From: Pirellulaceae bacterium
Lineage (GTDB): Bacteria > Planctomycetota > Planctomycetia > Pirellulales > Pirellulaceae
Length of the DNA: 64,000 nucleotides
NCBI GenBank assembly: GCA_023382975.1
Contig: JAHDXO010000001.1
Location: 372,001 to 436,000 of the forward strand
Direction of reading: 5' to 3'
Below, piece after piece: positions 34,396-44,191 of this stretch. The translations under genes were made by a program, and so were the position numbers. A model generated the notes under the pieces. That model worked only from the letters and a program-made list of their open reading frames with translations. It made no database searches and was not told the origin of the DNA. Numbering within the stretch: the first letter of the stretch is position 1; every line of letters begins with the position of its first letter.

Positions 34396-34645
34396 ATCGC
34401 TGCGGGCGTGCGCTGTGTCGAAGTCACGCTTGGTGGGTGGGATAGCCACGTGAACAACCACGAGATCCAGGCGGGCCGAGTGGCCGTGCTGGATCCCGCT
34501 TTCGCTTCCCTGATTCGCGAACTTCGCCAGCGCGATCTGCTGGACCGTACCGTGCGGCATCGACTATCGCCAAGAGCTACTCACGCCCATCGGGCGTCCG
34601 ATGCAAATCAGCCAAGGCACACCCATCGCCGAACTGATCGGCTAG
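34396..34645 (+). pseudogene. Decayed DUF1501 gene, C-terminal remnant
   Basis: Frame 1 of this strand reads AGVRCVEVTLGGWDSHVNNH and then LDPAFASLIRELRQRDLLDR, typical of the central part of DUF1501 proteins. Homology then breaks, and in another frame GIDYRQELLTPIGRPMQISQ followed by GTPIAELIG and a TAG at 34643 matches a DUF1501 C-terminus. The 80-100 residues expected between, including the EFGRTP motif, are gone. The N-terminal half is not detectable upstream. An intact DUF1501 gene lies at 48664-50079. Confidence 0.7.
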
Positions 34646-34688
34646 CAGGGATGGTTTGCGCCATCTGCCCAAGCCGTTCGCTTGGGGA

Positions 34689-35969
34689 TCACGCCATCTC
34701 GTATGCGGGAATCCGCTCGCCGCGGATCAAGTCTTCGAACGTCTGGCGGCTGCGCACCAGGTGAGCGTGGCCGTCGCGCACCAGTACCTCGGCGGCCAGC
34801 GGTTTCGAATTGTAGTTCGATCCCATGACGAAACCGTAGGCTCCGGCCACTTCCATCACCAGATAATCCCCGACCACCGCCGCGGGCAGTCGTCGCCGAC
34901 AGACGAAGCCGCCTTCCTCCTGCGTAAAGATGTCGCCCGATTCGCACAGTGGCCCGCCGACCACTACCTCGAGTTCCCCGCGGCGGGTATCTCCGTCGGC
35001 GGGCGCGATTGACATCGGATGGTGGGCGCCGTACAGAATTGGGCGAGCCAGATTGTTGAAGCCGGCATCGAGCAAATAGAACAAGTTGTCGCCCATGCGC
35101 TTCACGGCCCGGATCTCGGCGATCATGTATCCGCTCTCGGCCACCAGGTAACGGCCCGGTTCGATCTCCAGCGAAACCGAATGGCCGAAGGCATCCTGCA
35201 GCCGTTTGCGAGTCGCGTCCCACAATTCGAAATACTGGTCCAGCGGAACGTAGGTCTCGCCGTCGCGGTACGGCACGGGCAAACCGCCTCCGGCGCTGAT
35301 CGAGACGACCGAGCGGCCGACGGTCAGTGCCGCCTGTTCCAGCGCGCCGCAGACCTGCGCCAGATGCTCCAGGTCGGTGCCCGAGCCGATGTGCATGTGG
35401 ACGCCGGTCACGCCCAGGCCGTGACGATCCGCACGGAGCAGGCAATCGGCCAACTGTTCGTGCCAGATGCCGTGCTTGGACTGCTGGCCTCCGGTATTGG
35501 TCTTCTGGCTGTGGCCGTGCCCAAACCCAGGATTGATCCGCAGTGTGATATTCCGTCCCGGTGCGACATGACCCAATTGGTCGATCATGTCGGGCGAACC
35601 GCAGTTGACGTGCAAATCGTGCTTCAGTACCAGCTCGAAGGACGACTGGTCGAAGATGTCCGCCGTGTACACGATCGGCGGCGGGCTACCGTGCGGGGAG
35701 AATCCGGCGGCCAGGGCACGCTCGATCTCGCCGGCGCTGACGGTGTCCACCACGCAGCCGCAACGCCGCACCAGGTCCAGGACGGCCAGATTCGAGTTGG
35801 CCTTTTGGGCGTAACGGACGGCATCGAACGATTGCAGATCGGCGATTCGTTGCTCGATCTTCGCCGCATCGTACACGTACAGCGGCGTCTCGTAACGGGC
35901 GACCAGTTCCTGGACCGGCACGCCGGCCACTTCGGTTCTTAGCGTTGGAAAACGGGCGGATTCGGACAT
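34689..35969 (-). CDS. lysA: Diaminopimelate decarboxylase
   Basis: Decarboxylates meso-diaminopimelate to lysine using pyridoxal phosphate. ATG 35969 follows GGAAGAAG and gives 426 aa; the frame extends 42 codons upstream without support. The PLP Lys56 is in YAQKANSN, HMHIGSGTD and the glycine-rich phosphate site SAGGGLPVPY follow, and GPLCESGD near residue 350 supplies the partner-subunit Cys. The fold type III decarboxylase pattern is complete. It ends in IRGERIPAYEMA. No dap genes are adjacent. Confidence 0.95.
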   Translation of the reverse strand: MSESARFPTLRTEVAGVPVQELVARYETPLYVYDAAKIEQRIADLQSFDAVRYAQKANSNLAVLDLVRRCGCVVDTVSAGEIERALAAGFSPHGSPPPIVYTADIFDQSSFELVLKHDLHVNCGSPDMIDQLGHVAPGRNITLRINPGFGHGHSQKTNTGGQQSKHGIWHEQLADCLLRADRHGLGVTGVHMHIGSGTDLEHLAQVCGALEQAALTVGRSVVSISAGGGLPVPYRDGETYVPLDQYFELWDATRKRLQDAFGHSVSLEIEPGRYLVAESGYMIAEIRAVKRMGDNLFYLLDAGFNNLARPILYGAHHPMSIAPADGDTRRGELEVVVGGPLCESGDIFTQEEGGFVCRRRLPAAVVGDYLVMEVAGAYGFVMGSNYNSKPLAAEVLVRDGHAHLVRSRQTFEDLIRGERIPAYEMA

Positions 35970-36081
35970 GGAACTTCTTCCAGGAAATCGGGACAAATGA
36001 ATCGAACGCCAAGTAGTCGCCTTCGGCTTGCCGTTCAACGACGGTGGATGCACCGTGCGCAATCGGGCATCCGACGACTTC

Positions 36082-36121
36082 AAAAAATGCAACAAGCGCC
36101 ACCCGTTCTGGATGACGCTTG
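36082..36121 (-). terminator. Rho-independent-type terminator of the 36174 gene
   Basis: On the minus strand CAAGCG (complement of 36116-36121) pairs with CGCTTG (complement of 36093-36098), with further pairing inside the loop, followed by a run of six T (complement of 36082-36087). It lies 53 bp past the stop of the upstream minus-strand gene and before lysA. Confidence 0.6.
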
Positions 36122-36173
36122 CTTGATGACACTCTCTGCACTGCGTTTCGCCGCGGCGCGGCGGTCGAGGCGA

Positions 36174-37868
36174 CTACTGCCGCAGGTTCTGCATCAGCGG
36201 AGCCAGTTCGCGAACGCTCTCGCCGATCATCGTGATCACGCCGGCATCCAACCCGACTCGCATCGTGACACCTCGCTCCGCCGGCAACACCGTCAACGAG
36301 ATGCGGTCCTTGCCCTCGGTCGCCTTCAGAGTCAACAGCAGGGTTTTGATGACCGGATTGTTGTCGACCGAGGCGGCGAATTCGAGGATCGGAGTCAAGG
36401 CGACGTAGCCCTGGGCAGGAGGCTGCAGTTGTTCTGCCTGCTGCGCCGACGCATCCAGAATCTCGACCAAGGTGGCTCGGGCGTTCTTGCCAAAGGCCAG
36501 ATAGACGCTGGTCTCACCCGTTCCGATCACCACGTCCATCGGATCGCCAAGCGTCTTGCGGGCATTGGCATCCGCGCCTGCCAGCGGGACCGATACCGTG
36601 TGCAGTGTGACTGCGCGGTACGTTTCGGCGTTGAAATTCACGTTCGGCGTTCGCGCGTCCTTCGATTTCGCAAACGCGTGCAGTGCCTGGACTGTCGCCG
36701 CCAGCTTGTTGCCATCGCTGACAAACCCACCCATGACGGCCGTCATCGCTTCGGGCTTCAGCACCAGGCAGCCGCCGGCGTCCATCTTGGCGGCCTGGAC
36801 CGTGGAAACGGCCAAGTCCAAAAACTCGCCAATGATCTTCTTGGCTTGGTTCTTCTCGGCTTCGTTGGCCAGTTTTTCGTCGGCGTCGATGCCCTTCATG
36901 GCCTCGTCGCGCGCCAGCTCAATCAGCGCCAACGTCTGCTTGACGTCCGATTCGGTATAGGGTGCCGTGATCAACAGACCGGCCGCGGCTTCAGGATGCA
37001 GCATTCCGGAGAACGCCGAAGTCCGTTCGCGGACCTGGGCCATGTCGCGGGCCAGTTGCGTGCGGCGCTGCGCCGTCACGGTGACATCCAAATGCGTGCT
37101 CTTGTTTGTCGCATCGACTTGCCAACCGAGCGTCAGATGGTCGGTCTCCTCGACCAGCGAGATCATGGAATCCAACCAGGCTTCGCCCAACTCGCGAGCC
37201 ACTTCCCCTTGTCGTCCATCGAGCGACTGCTTTTCCAAGCCCTCTTCGAAGCCTTGCCGCATCTGCGTCACCGCTTGCTGCCGCAGGTCGGCCGGAATGT
37301 TGGCCACGTTGACGCGGACCGCCAGGGTGTAGTTCTCCGGCATATCCCCCAACAACTTGCTGGGGTTTCGGGGCAGATCCTGCAATAGACTCTTCCGATT
37401 GGCGAAAAACGCCCAACCATTCTCCTCTTTCAGGAAAACGGATTGAGGACGATCGGTCGCCAGCTCCTTGACCCCGTCGCCGGCGTCCCGTGGCTGTCCA
37501 AGCTGGTCCTGCAAGACTCCCAGCAGCAGATCCAGATCCTTGACTCCGATAAAGCCTACTGCGTTCACCTGCTCGGCGCCTGTGGCGGTCGCGTAGACAC
37601 CAGCGGGCTTCGTCTTGTCCAAGCCAGCGGTGTACGGTGCAGCCATCAGAGTCACCAGACGGCCCACATCGCCAGCGCCCGCCACCTCGGTAAGAAATCC
37701 GACATCGCCCAGCAGTTTGTCGCTGTTGGCGATCGAGACGACGAGAATGGGCTGAACGCCTTCGCTCTCGGCCGCACGCGTCAGCGAATTGGCCGCGGGT
37801 GCTATCAACAAGGGCAAAGTCAACGCGAGGGTCAACAATCGATGCAGCGAAGTAGACACGATACACAA
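36174..37868 (-). CDS. Exported protein of unknown function
   Basis: A 564-aa protein with a clear signal peptide (HRLLTLALTLPLLIAPAANS). I cannot name its family. The mature part has alternating beta and helical segments, with repeats of a pattern built around a hydrophobic strand and a conserved glycine (PILVVSIANSDKLLGDVGFL; ALTPILEFAASVDNNPVIKT). It contains no Cys in the mature region that would suggest metal or disulfide chemistry beyond one (GGCLVLKPEAM). It resembles the large planctomycete periplasmic proteins often found as single genes. The ATG at 37868 has no strong ribosome site; the terminator at 36082-36121 closes the unit. Confidence 0.75.
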   Translation of the reverse strand: MCIVSTSLHRLLTLALTLPLLIAPAANSLTRAAESEGVQPILVVSIANSDKLLGDVGFLTEVAGAGDVGRLVTLMAAPYTAGLDKTKPAGVYATATGAEQVNAVGFIGVKDLDLLLGVLQDQLGQPRDAGDGVKELATDRPQSVFLKEENGWAFFANRKSLLQDLPRNPSKLLGDMPENYTLAVRVNVANIPADLRQQAVTQMRQGFEEGLEKQSLDGRQGEVARELGEAWLDSMISLVEETDHLTLGWQVDATNKSTHLDVTVTAQRRTQLARDMAQVRERTSAFSGMLHPEAAAGLLITAPYTESDVKQTLALIELARDEAMKGIDADEKLANEAEKNQAKKIIGEFLDLAVSTVQAAKMDAGGCLVLKPEAMTAVMGGFVSDGNKLAATVQALHAFAKSKDARTPNVNFNAETYRAVTLHTVSVPLAGADANARKTLGDPMDVVIGTGETSVYLAFGKNARATLVEILDASAQQAEQLQPPAQGYVALTPILEFAASVDNNPVIKTLLLTLKATEGKDRISLTVLPAERGVTMRVGLDAGVITMIGESVRELAPLMQNLRQ

Positions 37869-38021
37869 CTCCTTTGCTGTCCTGATGAAAATTCGAAACG
37901 GTCGTCAGACATGGCAGAAACGGGACCGCCGAGTGCGACCATACACGTGCGTTAACCGGTACTACCCACCGACCGGGAGAATAGTTTGCGCGAAATTTCG
38001 AGGTGGGCGAAATGCGGCGCA

Positions 38022-38243
38022 CTATCGGTCGCGGTAGATGATCCGACCTTTGGTCAGGTCGTAGGGCGAGAGTTCGACGCGAACCTTGTCCCCCGGGACG
38101 ATGCGGATGAAGTTCTTGCGAATTTTTCCCGCGACATGGGCCAGCACCTCGTTGCCCGTGTCCAACTGGACGCGGAACCGGGTGTTAGCCAGCGCTTGCA
38201 TGACTGTCCCTTCGACCTCGAAGGCTTCTTCTTTTTTCCCCAT
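38022..38243 (-). CDS. infA: Translation initiation factor IF-1
   Basis: A 73-aa OB-fold protein that binds the ribosomal A site during initiation. The start [20 protein letters not shown] is the normal N-terminus, and [20 protein letters not shown], then [11 protein letters not shown], is the conserved C-terminal half. A longer open frame upstream to 38390 passes through a palindromic repeat and is not credible. The gene stands alone rather than in a ribosomal protein operon. Confidence 0.96.
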   Translation of the reverse strand: MGKKEEAFEVEGTVMQALANTRFRVQLDTGNEVLAHVAGKIRKNFIRIVPGDKVRVELSPYDLTKGRIIYRDR

Positions 38244-38298
38244 ACTCCACTGCTTTCCCAAAATTGCCGGGGCTTGGACCGTTCGCCCTGGACCGTAG

Positions 38299-38317
38299 TA
38301 CAGGCTGCCAGCCTGTG
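38299..38317. repeat. Palindromic repeat, copy 3
   Basis: TACAGGCTGCCAGCCTGTG: same core as the units at 27073 and 27268 with one changed outer base, again flanked by CCGTAG. It is in the leader upstream of infA, so unlike copy 1 it cannot be that gene's terminator. Confidence 0.85.
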
Positions 38318-38516
38318 GGACGATTTCCAGCACAACGCGTCTCACCCGACCCAACTTCGCACCTTGTAGGCAGGTAGCATAGCATCGCACCCCTACCTAT
38401 TGGAAGAGGTCGTTATCTTGTTCGCCACGAGTGGAACAGCGGCCCGCCTTCGATTCGCGTTCGGCGGCCCGCTTTGAACGGTCGGTGCGTTTCGTTGGCT
38501 TCCCTATCGGCTGTCG

Positions 38517-39446
38517 TCAACTCTGCGGCTCGATCACTTCCGCGGTTATCACCAAAATAACCACCGATTCGCGGGCGGGTTCATTCAATTTCTGCTGCTT
38601 CACTCCCAGTCCGCCCACAATCACAGTTTGGCCGGACTGTAAACGAATGCGGGTCTTCACCGCCAGAACTCCCAGCGGCATCGGGGCAGCACGCTCCCCC
38701 GTCCGGATTCCGCCGTCTTCCGAGTCAGTTCCAGACGCACCGGTAGCAGTGGCGGCCGGCACGACGGATACCAACTTGGAATCTCGAAAGTCCAGATCCA
38801 GGATGATTTCGTCCTTCTCCACGGTTGGAAGACAATTCAACCGCGTGCCAATCTCCAGTCCCGACGCCTCGTCACTGTTGGCCATCGCACCCGGCAGCCT
38901 CCCTCCGCTGAAGTACGATGCTTCGTGACCCGGGATCGTAACCAGAGTCGGCTCGGCGATGCACTTGATCAGTTTCTGTTGCTGCAGCAACTCGATGAAC
39001 TGGCTCAATTTGCCCGATTCGTCTACGATCGGCGTCGCCTCGGGTTGATCGAGCAATTGGCGTAGACTCACCAGCGGAAATCCGGAATTCTCCAGTTTGC
39101 CGGGATCGAGACTCAGCAGCTTCACTCGGATTTGCACCTGAGGTGGCTGTTCGGCTCCTGTTGCACTGCCAGTTTGGATGGCGGCCCGCAACTGTTCGAC
39201 CTCCGCTTGCAGAGCAGCGAGGGTGTCGAGTTTCTTTTCAAGGAGCGAACTGAGTTCGCCAGCCTCTTCGGCTACCATCAACCCGCGGACCTCCGCGGCC
39301 TTGTCCGCGAATCCCGCTTGTTGAAGGTGAGCGGCCGCGCGGCTCAAGTGCTCGATACGACTCTGGGCATCCTGACCCACCGCGGTGAATCCAACGGTCA
39401 AGGCAACTGCGGAAACGAGCACGGAAATGGAGATCCCTCGAACCAT
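38517..39446 (-). CDS. Secretin-domain protein (type II/III secretion-like)
   Basis: A 309-aa exported protein with a signal peptide (ISVLVSAVALTVGFTAVG), a helical stretch with a coiled-coil look (residues about 30-90), and a C-terminal secretin-type domain. Features of that domain are QIRVKLLSLDP, IAEPTLVTIPGHEASYFSGG, VKTRIRLQSGQTVIVGGLGV and VVILVITAEVIEP. It is much shorter than true outer-membrane secretins and lacks the N0/N1 domains, so it may be a small secretin-like protein rather than a channel. It is divergent from aceE. Confidence 0.8.
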   Translation of the reverse strand: MVRGISISVLVSAVALTVGFTAVGQDAQSRIEHLSRAAAHLQQAGFADKAAEVRGLMVAEEAGELSSLLEKKLDTLAALQAEVEQLRAAIQTGSATGAEQPPQVQIRVKLLSLDPGKLENSGFPLVSLRQLLDQPEATPIVDESGKLSQFIELLQQQKLIKCIAEPTLVTIPGHEASYFSGGRLPGAMANSDEASGLEIGTRLNCLPTVEKDEIILDLDFRDSKLVSVVPAATATGASGTDSEDGGIRTGERAAPMPLGVLAVKTRIRLQSGQTVIVGGLGVKQQKLNEPARESVVILVITAEVIEPQS

Positions 39447-39616
39447 GAAGACCTTCCTTGATGACGAGAACCTGATTCTAAACCCCGTTGCGCTGCCGAG
39501 TTGCGGACTTCTTTGTCGGGCAGGCGGGCAACAACAAACTGCGGTCGGTTAGACTTTACGTGAATCGCAGATTCGAGAACAATACCAAACCGGCGATCGG
39601 AACCGTTGCGACCGGG

Positions 39617-39645
39617 TTATTTGCGCCCGCAAAATGTCGTATACT
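39617..39645 (+). promoter_or_regulatory. Candidate promoter of aceEF
   Basis: TATACT at 39640-39645 lies 51 bp before aceE; the best-placed -35 is the weak TTATTT at 39617-39622, 17 bp away. Only the -10 is convincing. Confidence 0.3.
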
Positions 39646-39696
39646 ACCGCACTGTTGCAACCAAAACGCAATTTCCCCCAATAAGGTTAGCTGAAT

Positions 39697-42417
39697 ATGG
39701 CTGATTCGGATCTTGCCCTCCTTGAACAGCGAAACACGCAGGCCGAGGCGCTCGCAGCGCAATCACCGGACGCAGATCCCGTCGAGACGGGGGAGTGGAT
39801 TGAGTCCCTCGAGTATGTGTTGCGGAGTAAAGGACCAGAGCGTGTCAAGTTTCTGCTGACGATGCTGGAGAAGAAGGCTCGGCTGGAGGGCGTCGAGTTG
39901 CCCATGGACTCGAACACTCCGTACATCAATACGATCTCGCCGGCCAAGCAGCCTGTGTATCCGGGCAATCGCGAGTTGGAGCGGCGGATCAAGAGCATCA
40001 TCCGCTGGAACGCGATGGCCATGGTGGTGCGGGCCAACAAGCAATTCGACGGGATCGGGGGCCACATCTCGACATTTGCCTCGGCGGCCACGCTGTACGA
40101 AGTTGGCTTCAACCATTTCTTTCGCGGACGCGGCGAGACCGGCTTCGACGGCGACCAGATTTATTTCCAGGGCCACGCGTCGCCGGGGATGTACGCGAGA
40201 GCTTTTCTGGAAGGCCGTTTGCACGAAGAGAACCTGAACAATTTCCGCCGCGAGCTGCAGCCGGTGAGCGGATTGTCTTCGTATCCCCATCCTTGGTTGA
40301 TGCCCGAGTTCTGGGAGTTTCCCACCGTCTCGATGGGGTTGGGACCGATCATGGCCATTTACCAGGCGCGGTTCAACGAGTATTTGCGGGACCGAGGCAT
40401 CAAGGACACGAGCAACCAGAAGGTTTGGGCGTTTCTGGGGGATGGCGAATGCGACGAGCCTGAGACGCTCGGCGCGATCACCTTGGCTTCGCGCGAGAAG
40501 CTGAACAATCTGATCTTCGTCATCAACTGCAACCTCCAGCGTCTGGACGGGCCGGTTCGCGGCAATGGCAAGATTATCCAGGAGTTGGAAGCGTTGTTCC
40601 GCGGCGCCGGCTGGAACGTGATCAAGGTGATCTGGGGGGACGATTGGGATCCGCTTCTGGAGAAGGACGAGTCCGGACTGCTGGTCAAACGCATGGACGA
40701 GTGCGTCGACGGCCAGTACCAGAAGTACACGGCCATGCCGGGCACGTACATCCGGGAACACTTCTTCGGGAAGTATCCGGAACTGCTGAAGCTGGTGGAG
40801 AAGTACTCGGACGAGCGACTCGAACGGATGCGCCGTGGCGGCCACGATCCGGAAAAAGTCTACGCGGCGTACAAAGCGGCGGTCGAGCACAAGGATCAGC
40901 CCACGGTCATCCTGGCGAAGACGATCAAGGGTTACGGGCTCGGGGAAACGGGCGAGGGCCGCAACATCGCCCACCAGAAGAAGAAGGCCAACGAAGAGGA
41001 ACTGCGCGAGTTCCGCAGCCGCTTCGGCATCCCGATTTCCGACGAAGATCTGGCGAAAGCCCCGTTCTACCGGCCCGCGGACGATAGCCCCGAAATCCGC
41101 TACTTGAAGAAACGCCGCGAGCAACTCGGCGGCTCGGCGCCCAGCCGTCCGGCCCAGTTCCCGACGATGGAAGTGCCCACCTTGCAGGAATACGACGAGT
41201 TTTTGGGTGGCAGCAAAGGCAAAGATCTGTCGACCACGATGGGCTTTGTCCGTTTACTCGACAAGTTCTGCCGCGACCCCAAGATCGGCAAGTACGTTGT
41301 GCCGATCGTGCCGGATGAATCGCGAACCTTCGGGATGGAGGGCATGTTCCGCAAGATCGGCATCTACGCGCATGCCGGCCAGTTGTACGAGCCTGTCGAT
41401 TCCGAACAACTGATGTACTACAAGGAAGCCCAGGACGGGCAGATCCTGGAGGAAGGGATCACGGAGGCGGGATCCATGTCGTCGTTCATCGCCGCCGGGA
41501 CAGCCTACTGCCATCACGGCGTGAACATGATCCCGTTTTTTATCTACTACTCGATGTTCGGTTTCCAACGCATCGGCGACTTGATCTGGGCCGCGATGGA
41601 CTCGCGCGTCAAGGGATTCATGATCGGCGCTACCGCGGGCCGGACGACGCTGAACGGCGAAGGCCTGCAGCACCAGGACGGACACAGTCTGCTGAACGCC
41701 ATCGCGTTCCCCAACGTGCGATCCTACGACCCGGCGTTCGCCTATGAAACGGCCGTGATCATCATGGACGGCCTGAAGCGGTTGTACTCCGACGGCGAGA
41801 CCGCCATCTACTACATCACGGTCGAGAACGAGAACTACCCGATGCCCGAGATGCCCGAGGGCGCCGAAGAAGGGATCATACGCGGCATCTACCCGGTCTC
41901 GGTCGCGGAGGCGGGCGGCAAGCACCACGTGAACTTGTTCGGCAGCGGCGCCATTTTGAACTCGGCCCTGGCCGCCCAAAGACTGCTGGCGGACAAGTAC
42001 GGAGTGTCGAGCAAGGTGTGGAGTGTGACCAGTTACACGCAACTGCACCGCGAGGCCCGCGAGTGCGAACGCTGGAACATGCTGCATCCCTCGAAGAAAC
42101 CCCGCAAGAGCTATCTGGAAACCGCGCTGCAAAACGAGTTCGGTGTCTTTGTCTCGGCGTCGGACTACGTCCGCGCCGTCGCTGAACAGATCCGGCCCTG
42201 GATTCCCGGCCAGTTCCAGGTGCTGGGCTGCGACGGAATGGGACGCAGCGAGACCCGCGAGGCGCTGCGGAGGCATTTCGAAGTCGATGCAGAGTGTATC
42301 ACGGCGGCCGCGCTGCATGGCCTGCAGAAACAAGGTGAACTGGACGGCAAGACGGTATCCAAGGCGATCAAGGACCTGGGCATCGATCCCGACAAGCGGG
42401 ATCCGCTCTGGGCTTGA
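39697..42417 (+). CDS. aceE: Pyruvate dehydrogenase E1, homodimeric type
   Basis: Thiamine-diphosphate enzyme that decarboxylates pyruvate and acetylates the lipoyl group of E2. The 906-aa protein is collinear with the single-chain bacterial AceE: NTPYINTISPAKQPVYPGNR, FDGIGGHISTFASAATLYEV, the ThDP motif GDGECDEPETLG near residue 248 with the closing NCNLQRLDGPVRGN, and the transketolase pyrimidine and C-terminal domains (GEGLQHQDGHS; LGCDGMGRSETREALRRHFE). It is followed after 49 bp by aceF. No lpd gene for E3 is in the window. Confidence 0.97.
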   Translation: MADSDLALLEQRNTQAEALAAQSPDADPVETGEWIESLEYVLRSKGPERVKFLLTMLEKKARLEGVELPMDSNTPYINTISPAKQPVYPGNRELERRIKSIIRWNAMAMVVRANKQFDGIGGHISTFASAATLYEVGFNHFFRGRGETGFDGDQIYFQGHASPGMYARAFLEGRLHEENLNNFRRELQPVSGLSSYPHPWLMPEFWEFPTVSMGLGPIMAIYQARFNEYLRDRGIKDTSNQKVWAFLGDGECDEPETLGAITLASREKLNNLIFVINCNLQRLDGPVRGNGKIIQELEALFRGAGWNVIKVIWGDDWDPLLEKDESGLLVKRMDECVDGQYQKYTAMPGTYIREHFFGKYPELLKLVEKYSDERLERMRRGGHDPEKVYAAYKAAVEHKDQPTVILAKTIKGYGLGETGEGRNIAHQKKKANEEELREFRSRFGIPISDEDLAKAPFYRPADDSPEIRYLKKRREQLGGSAPSRPAQFPTMEVPTLQEYDEFLGGSKGKDLSTTMGFVRLLDKFCRDPKIGKYVVPIVPDESRTFGMEGMFRKIGIYAHAGQLYEPVDSEQLMYYKEAQDGQILEEGITEAGSMSSFIAAGTAYCHHGVNMIPFFIYYSMFGFQRIGDLIWAAMDSRVKGFMIGATAGRTTLNGEGLQHQDGHSLLNAIAFPNVRSYDPAFAYETAVIIMDGLKRLYSDGETAIYYITVENENYPMPEMPEGAEEGIIRGIYPVSVAEAGGKHHVNLFGSGAILNSALAAQRLLADKYGVSSKVWSVTSYTQLHREARECERWNMLHPSKKPRKSYLETALQNEFGVFVSASDYVRAVAEQIRPWIPGQFQVLGCDGMGRSETREALRRHFEVDAECITAAALHGLQKQGELDGKTVSKAIKDLGIDPDKRDPLWA

Positions 42418-42466
42418 ACCGCTTTCCTTCTCTATTTCCCCATTTTTCCAAGCAAGACAAGCGACG

Positions 42467-43885
42467 ATGAGCATCGAAATCAAGGTTCCGGATTTGGGCG
42501 ACGGTGTGGACTCGGGCGACGTCCTGGAGATTCTGGTCCGCGAAGGCGAAACGATCCGCAAGGATCAAGGCATCGTGGAATTGGAAACGGACAAGGCGAC
42601 CGTCGAAATCCCCAGCACGCACGCGGGTCGCGTGACCAGGATCCTGGTCGATGTCGGCCAAAGCGTCGCCGTGGGCGCAGCGTTGATCTCGCTGGATGCC
42701 GGCGAAGCGGGCAAAGCCGAGGAGAAGGCGGCCGCACCGTCCAAAGCGGCACCGCCGACCGCTGCGGCTAAAGCCGAACCGGCGGAGAAGCCGAAAGCCG
42801 AGAAGCCCAAGCCAGCCGCGGCGAAAGCCAAACCGGCAGTCGAACCCAAGGCCGCGCCAGCGGACGATGCAGACGACGAGGTCGAACCCCAGACGCCCAA
42901 GAAAAAGGCCGCTGCGCCAGCGGCTGGCAAGCCCGCACAACCCCCCGCCGCAGTCGCCCCGGCCGCAAGCGACGAATCCGGCGAGATCGCCGCCGGACCT
43001 GCTATCCGTCGCTTTGCACGCGAAGTCGGCGTGGATTTGCGGCGCGTCAAGGGCAGCGGCGAAGGCGGACGGATCACCCGCGAGGACGTGCTGGAAGCAG
43101 TCCGTCAGGCCAGTCAGCAAGCGGCGGCGGCGGCGCCGCCAGCCGCCACCGGCCCCGGATCCCCGTCCAGCGACAACTGGGGACCGGTGCGTATCGAACG
43201 CATGTCGAAGATCCGCCGCACGATCGCCGCCCAGATGCACAAGTCGTGGGAAGCTTGCCCGCGCGTCACGAACTTCGACGACGCCGACGTCACCGAACTG
43301 GAACGCATCCGCGTGTCCAGCAAAGCCGATTACGCGGCGCGGGGCGTGCGGCTGAGTTCCATGCCGTTTGTGATCAAGTCCGTGGCGATGGCGCTGAAGA
43401 ACAATCCCGTGTTGAACGCCTCGGTCGACATCGACAACGGCATGATCGTCTACAAGGACTATGTGAACATCGGGATTGCCGTCGACACCGACCGTGGCTT
43501 GGTCGTACCGGTCTTGCGGCACGCCGACCGCATGTCGTTTCCCGAAGTCGCGCGGGCGCTAAGCACCATTGCGGAAAACGCCCGCAACAACGAATTCTCG
43601 GTCGACGACCTGCGCGGCGGAACGTTTTCGATCAGCAACTTAGGTGCGATCGGCGGCGCCTACTCGACCCCGATCATCAACGTGCCCGAGGTGGCCATCC
43701 TGCTGGTCGGCCGCAGTCGCAAGATGCCGCGGGTGGTCGAGAACGATCAGATCGCCGTCCGCCTGGTCATGCCGCTCAGCCTGGCCTATGACCACCGCCT
43801 GGTCGACGGCGCCGCCGCGGCCCGCTTCCTGAACGAGGTCATCGGCTACCTGGAAGCTCCGGCGCGCCTGCTGCTGGCCCCGTAG
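42467..43885 (+). CDS. aceF: Dihydrolipoamide acetyltransferase (PDH E2)
   Basis: Core of the pyruvate dehydrogenase complex, transferring acetyl to CoA. ATG 42467 gives 472 aa. There is one lipoyl domain with Lys43 in ELETDKATVEIPS, then an Ala/Pro/Lys-rich linker of about 85 residues. The peripheral subunit-binding domain reads AGPAIRRFAREVGVDLRRVK. The catalytic domain ends with YDHRLVDGAAAARFLNEV, His443 being the active-site base. A longer frame from 42143 overlaps aceE and is artefactual. Only one lipoyl domain is present, versus three in Escherichia coli. Confidence 0.96.
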   Translation: MSIEIKVPDLGDGVDSGDVLEILVREGETIRKDQGIVELETDKATVEIPSTHAGRVTRILVDVGQSVAVGAALISLDAGEAGKAEEKAAAPSKAAPPTAAAKAEPAEKPKAEKPKPAAAKAKPAVEPKAAPADDADDEVEPQTPKKKAAAPAAGKPAQPPAAVAPAASDESGEIAAGPAIRRFAREVGVDLRRVKGSGEGGRITREDVLEAVRQASQQAAAAAPPAATGPGSPSSDNWGPVRIERMSKIRRTIAAQMHKSWEACPRVTNFDDADVTELERIRVSSKADYAARGVRLSSMPFVIKSVAMALKNNPVLNASVDIDNGMIVYKDYVNIGIAVDTDRGLVVPVLRHADRMSFPEVARALSTIAENARNNEFSVDDLRGGTFSISNLGAIGGAYSTPIINVPEVAILLVGRSRKMPRVVENDQIAVRLVMPLSLAYDHRLVDGAAAARFLNEVIGYLEAPARLLLAP

Positions 43886-44191
43886 CGGCGATCGAGCTGC
43901 GAAGAAATTGCGATCCTCGCCCCGCGATCACCATCCGAGGTCCGCGACCAAACTGGATCGGACGAGGGTCGCGCGCTGCTGAACGCGATGCATGGATGCC
44001 CCGTGAGGCTGGTACAATCCTCTCCAGCCGCTTGCCTTTTCGGTGTTTTCGTGGCAAGGTGGACGTGGAGGGTTGCCAATCGCGGGTTTGCGTAGCATTC
44101 TCGATTTGAGGAATGTTCCCGCGAGCAGCCTGCGGTACCGTGATATTGTGAAATCGGGGGGCACTTCCCTCCTTTGGAAAGGCAAGCGGCG
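43886..44191. other. Intergenic stretch before the Tad operon
   Basis: 306 bp between aceF and cpaE. No gene, repeat or RNA recognised. A promoter for the Tad genes is expected here, but no -35/-10 pair with good spacing was found. Confidence 0.4.

Noticed and set aside
33481-34764. A 427-codon plus-strand frame
   Set aside because: Its first half is antisense to the propeller protein. Only the stretch from about 34396 has meaning, as a DUF1501 remnant.
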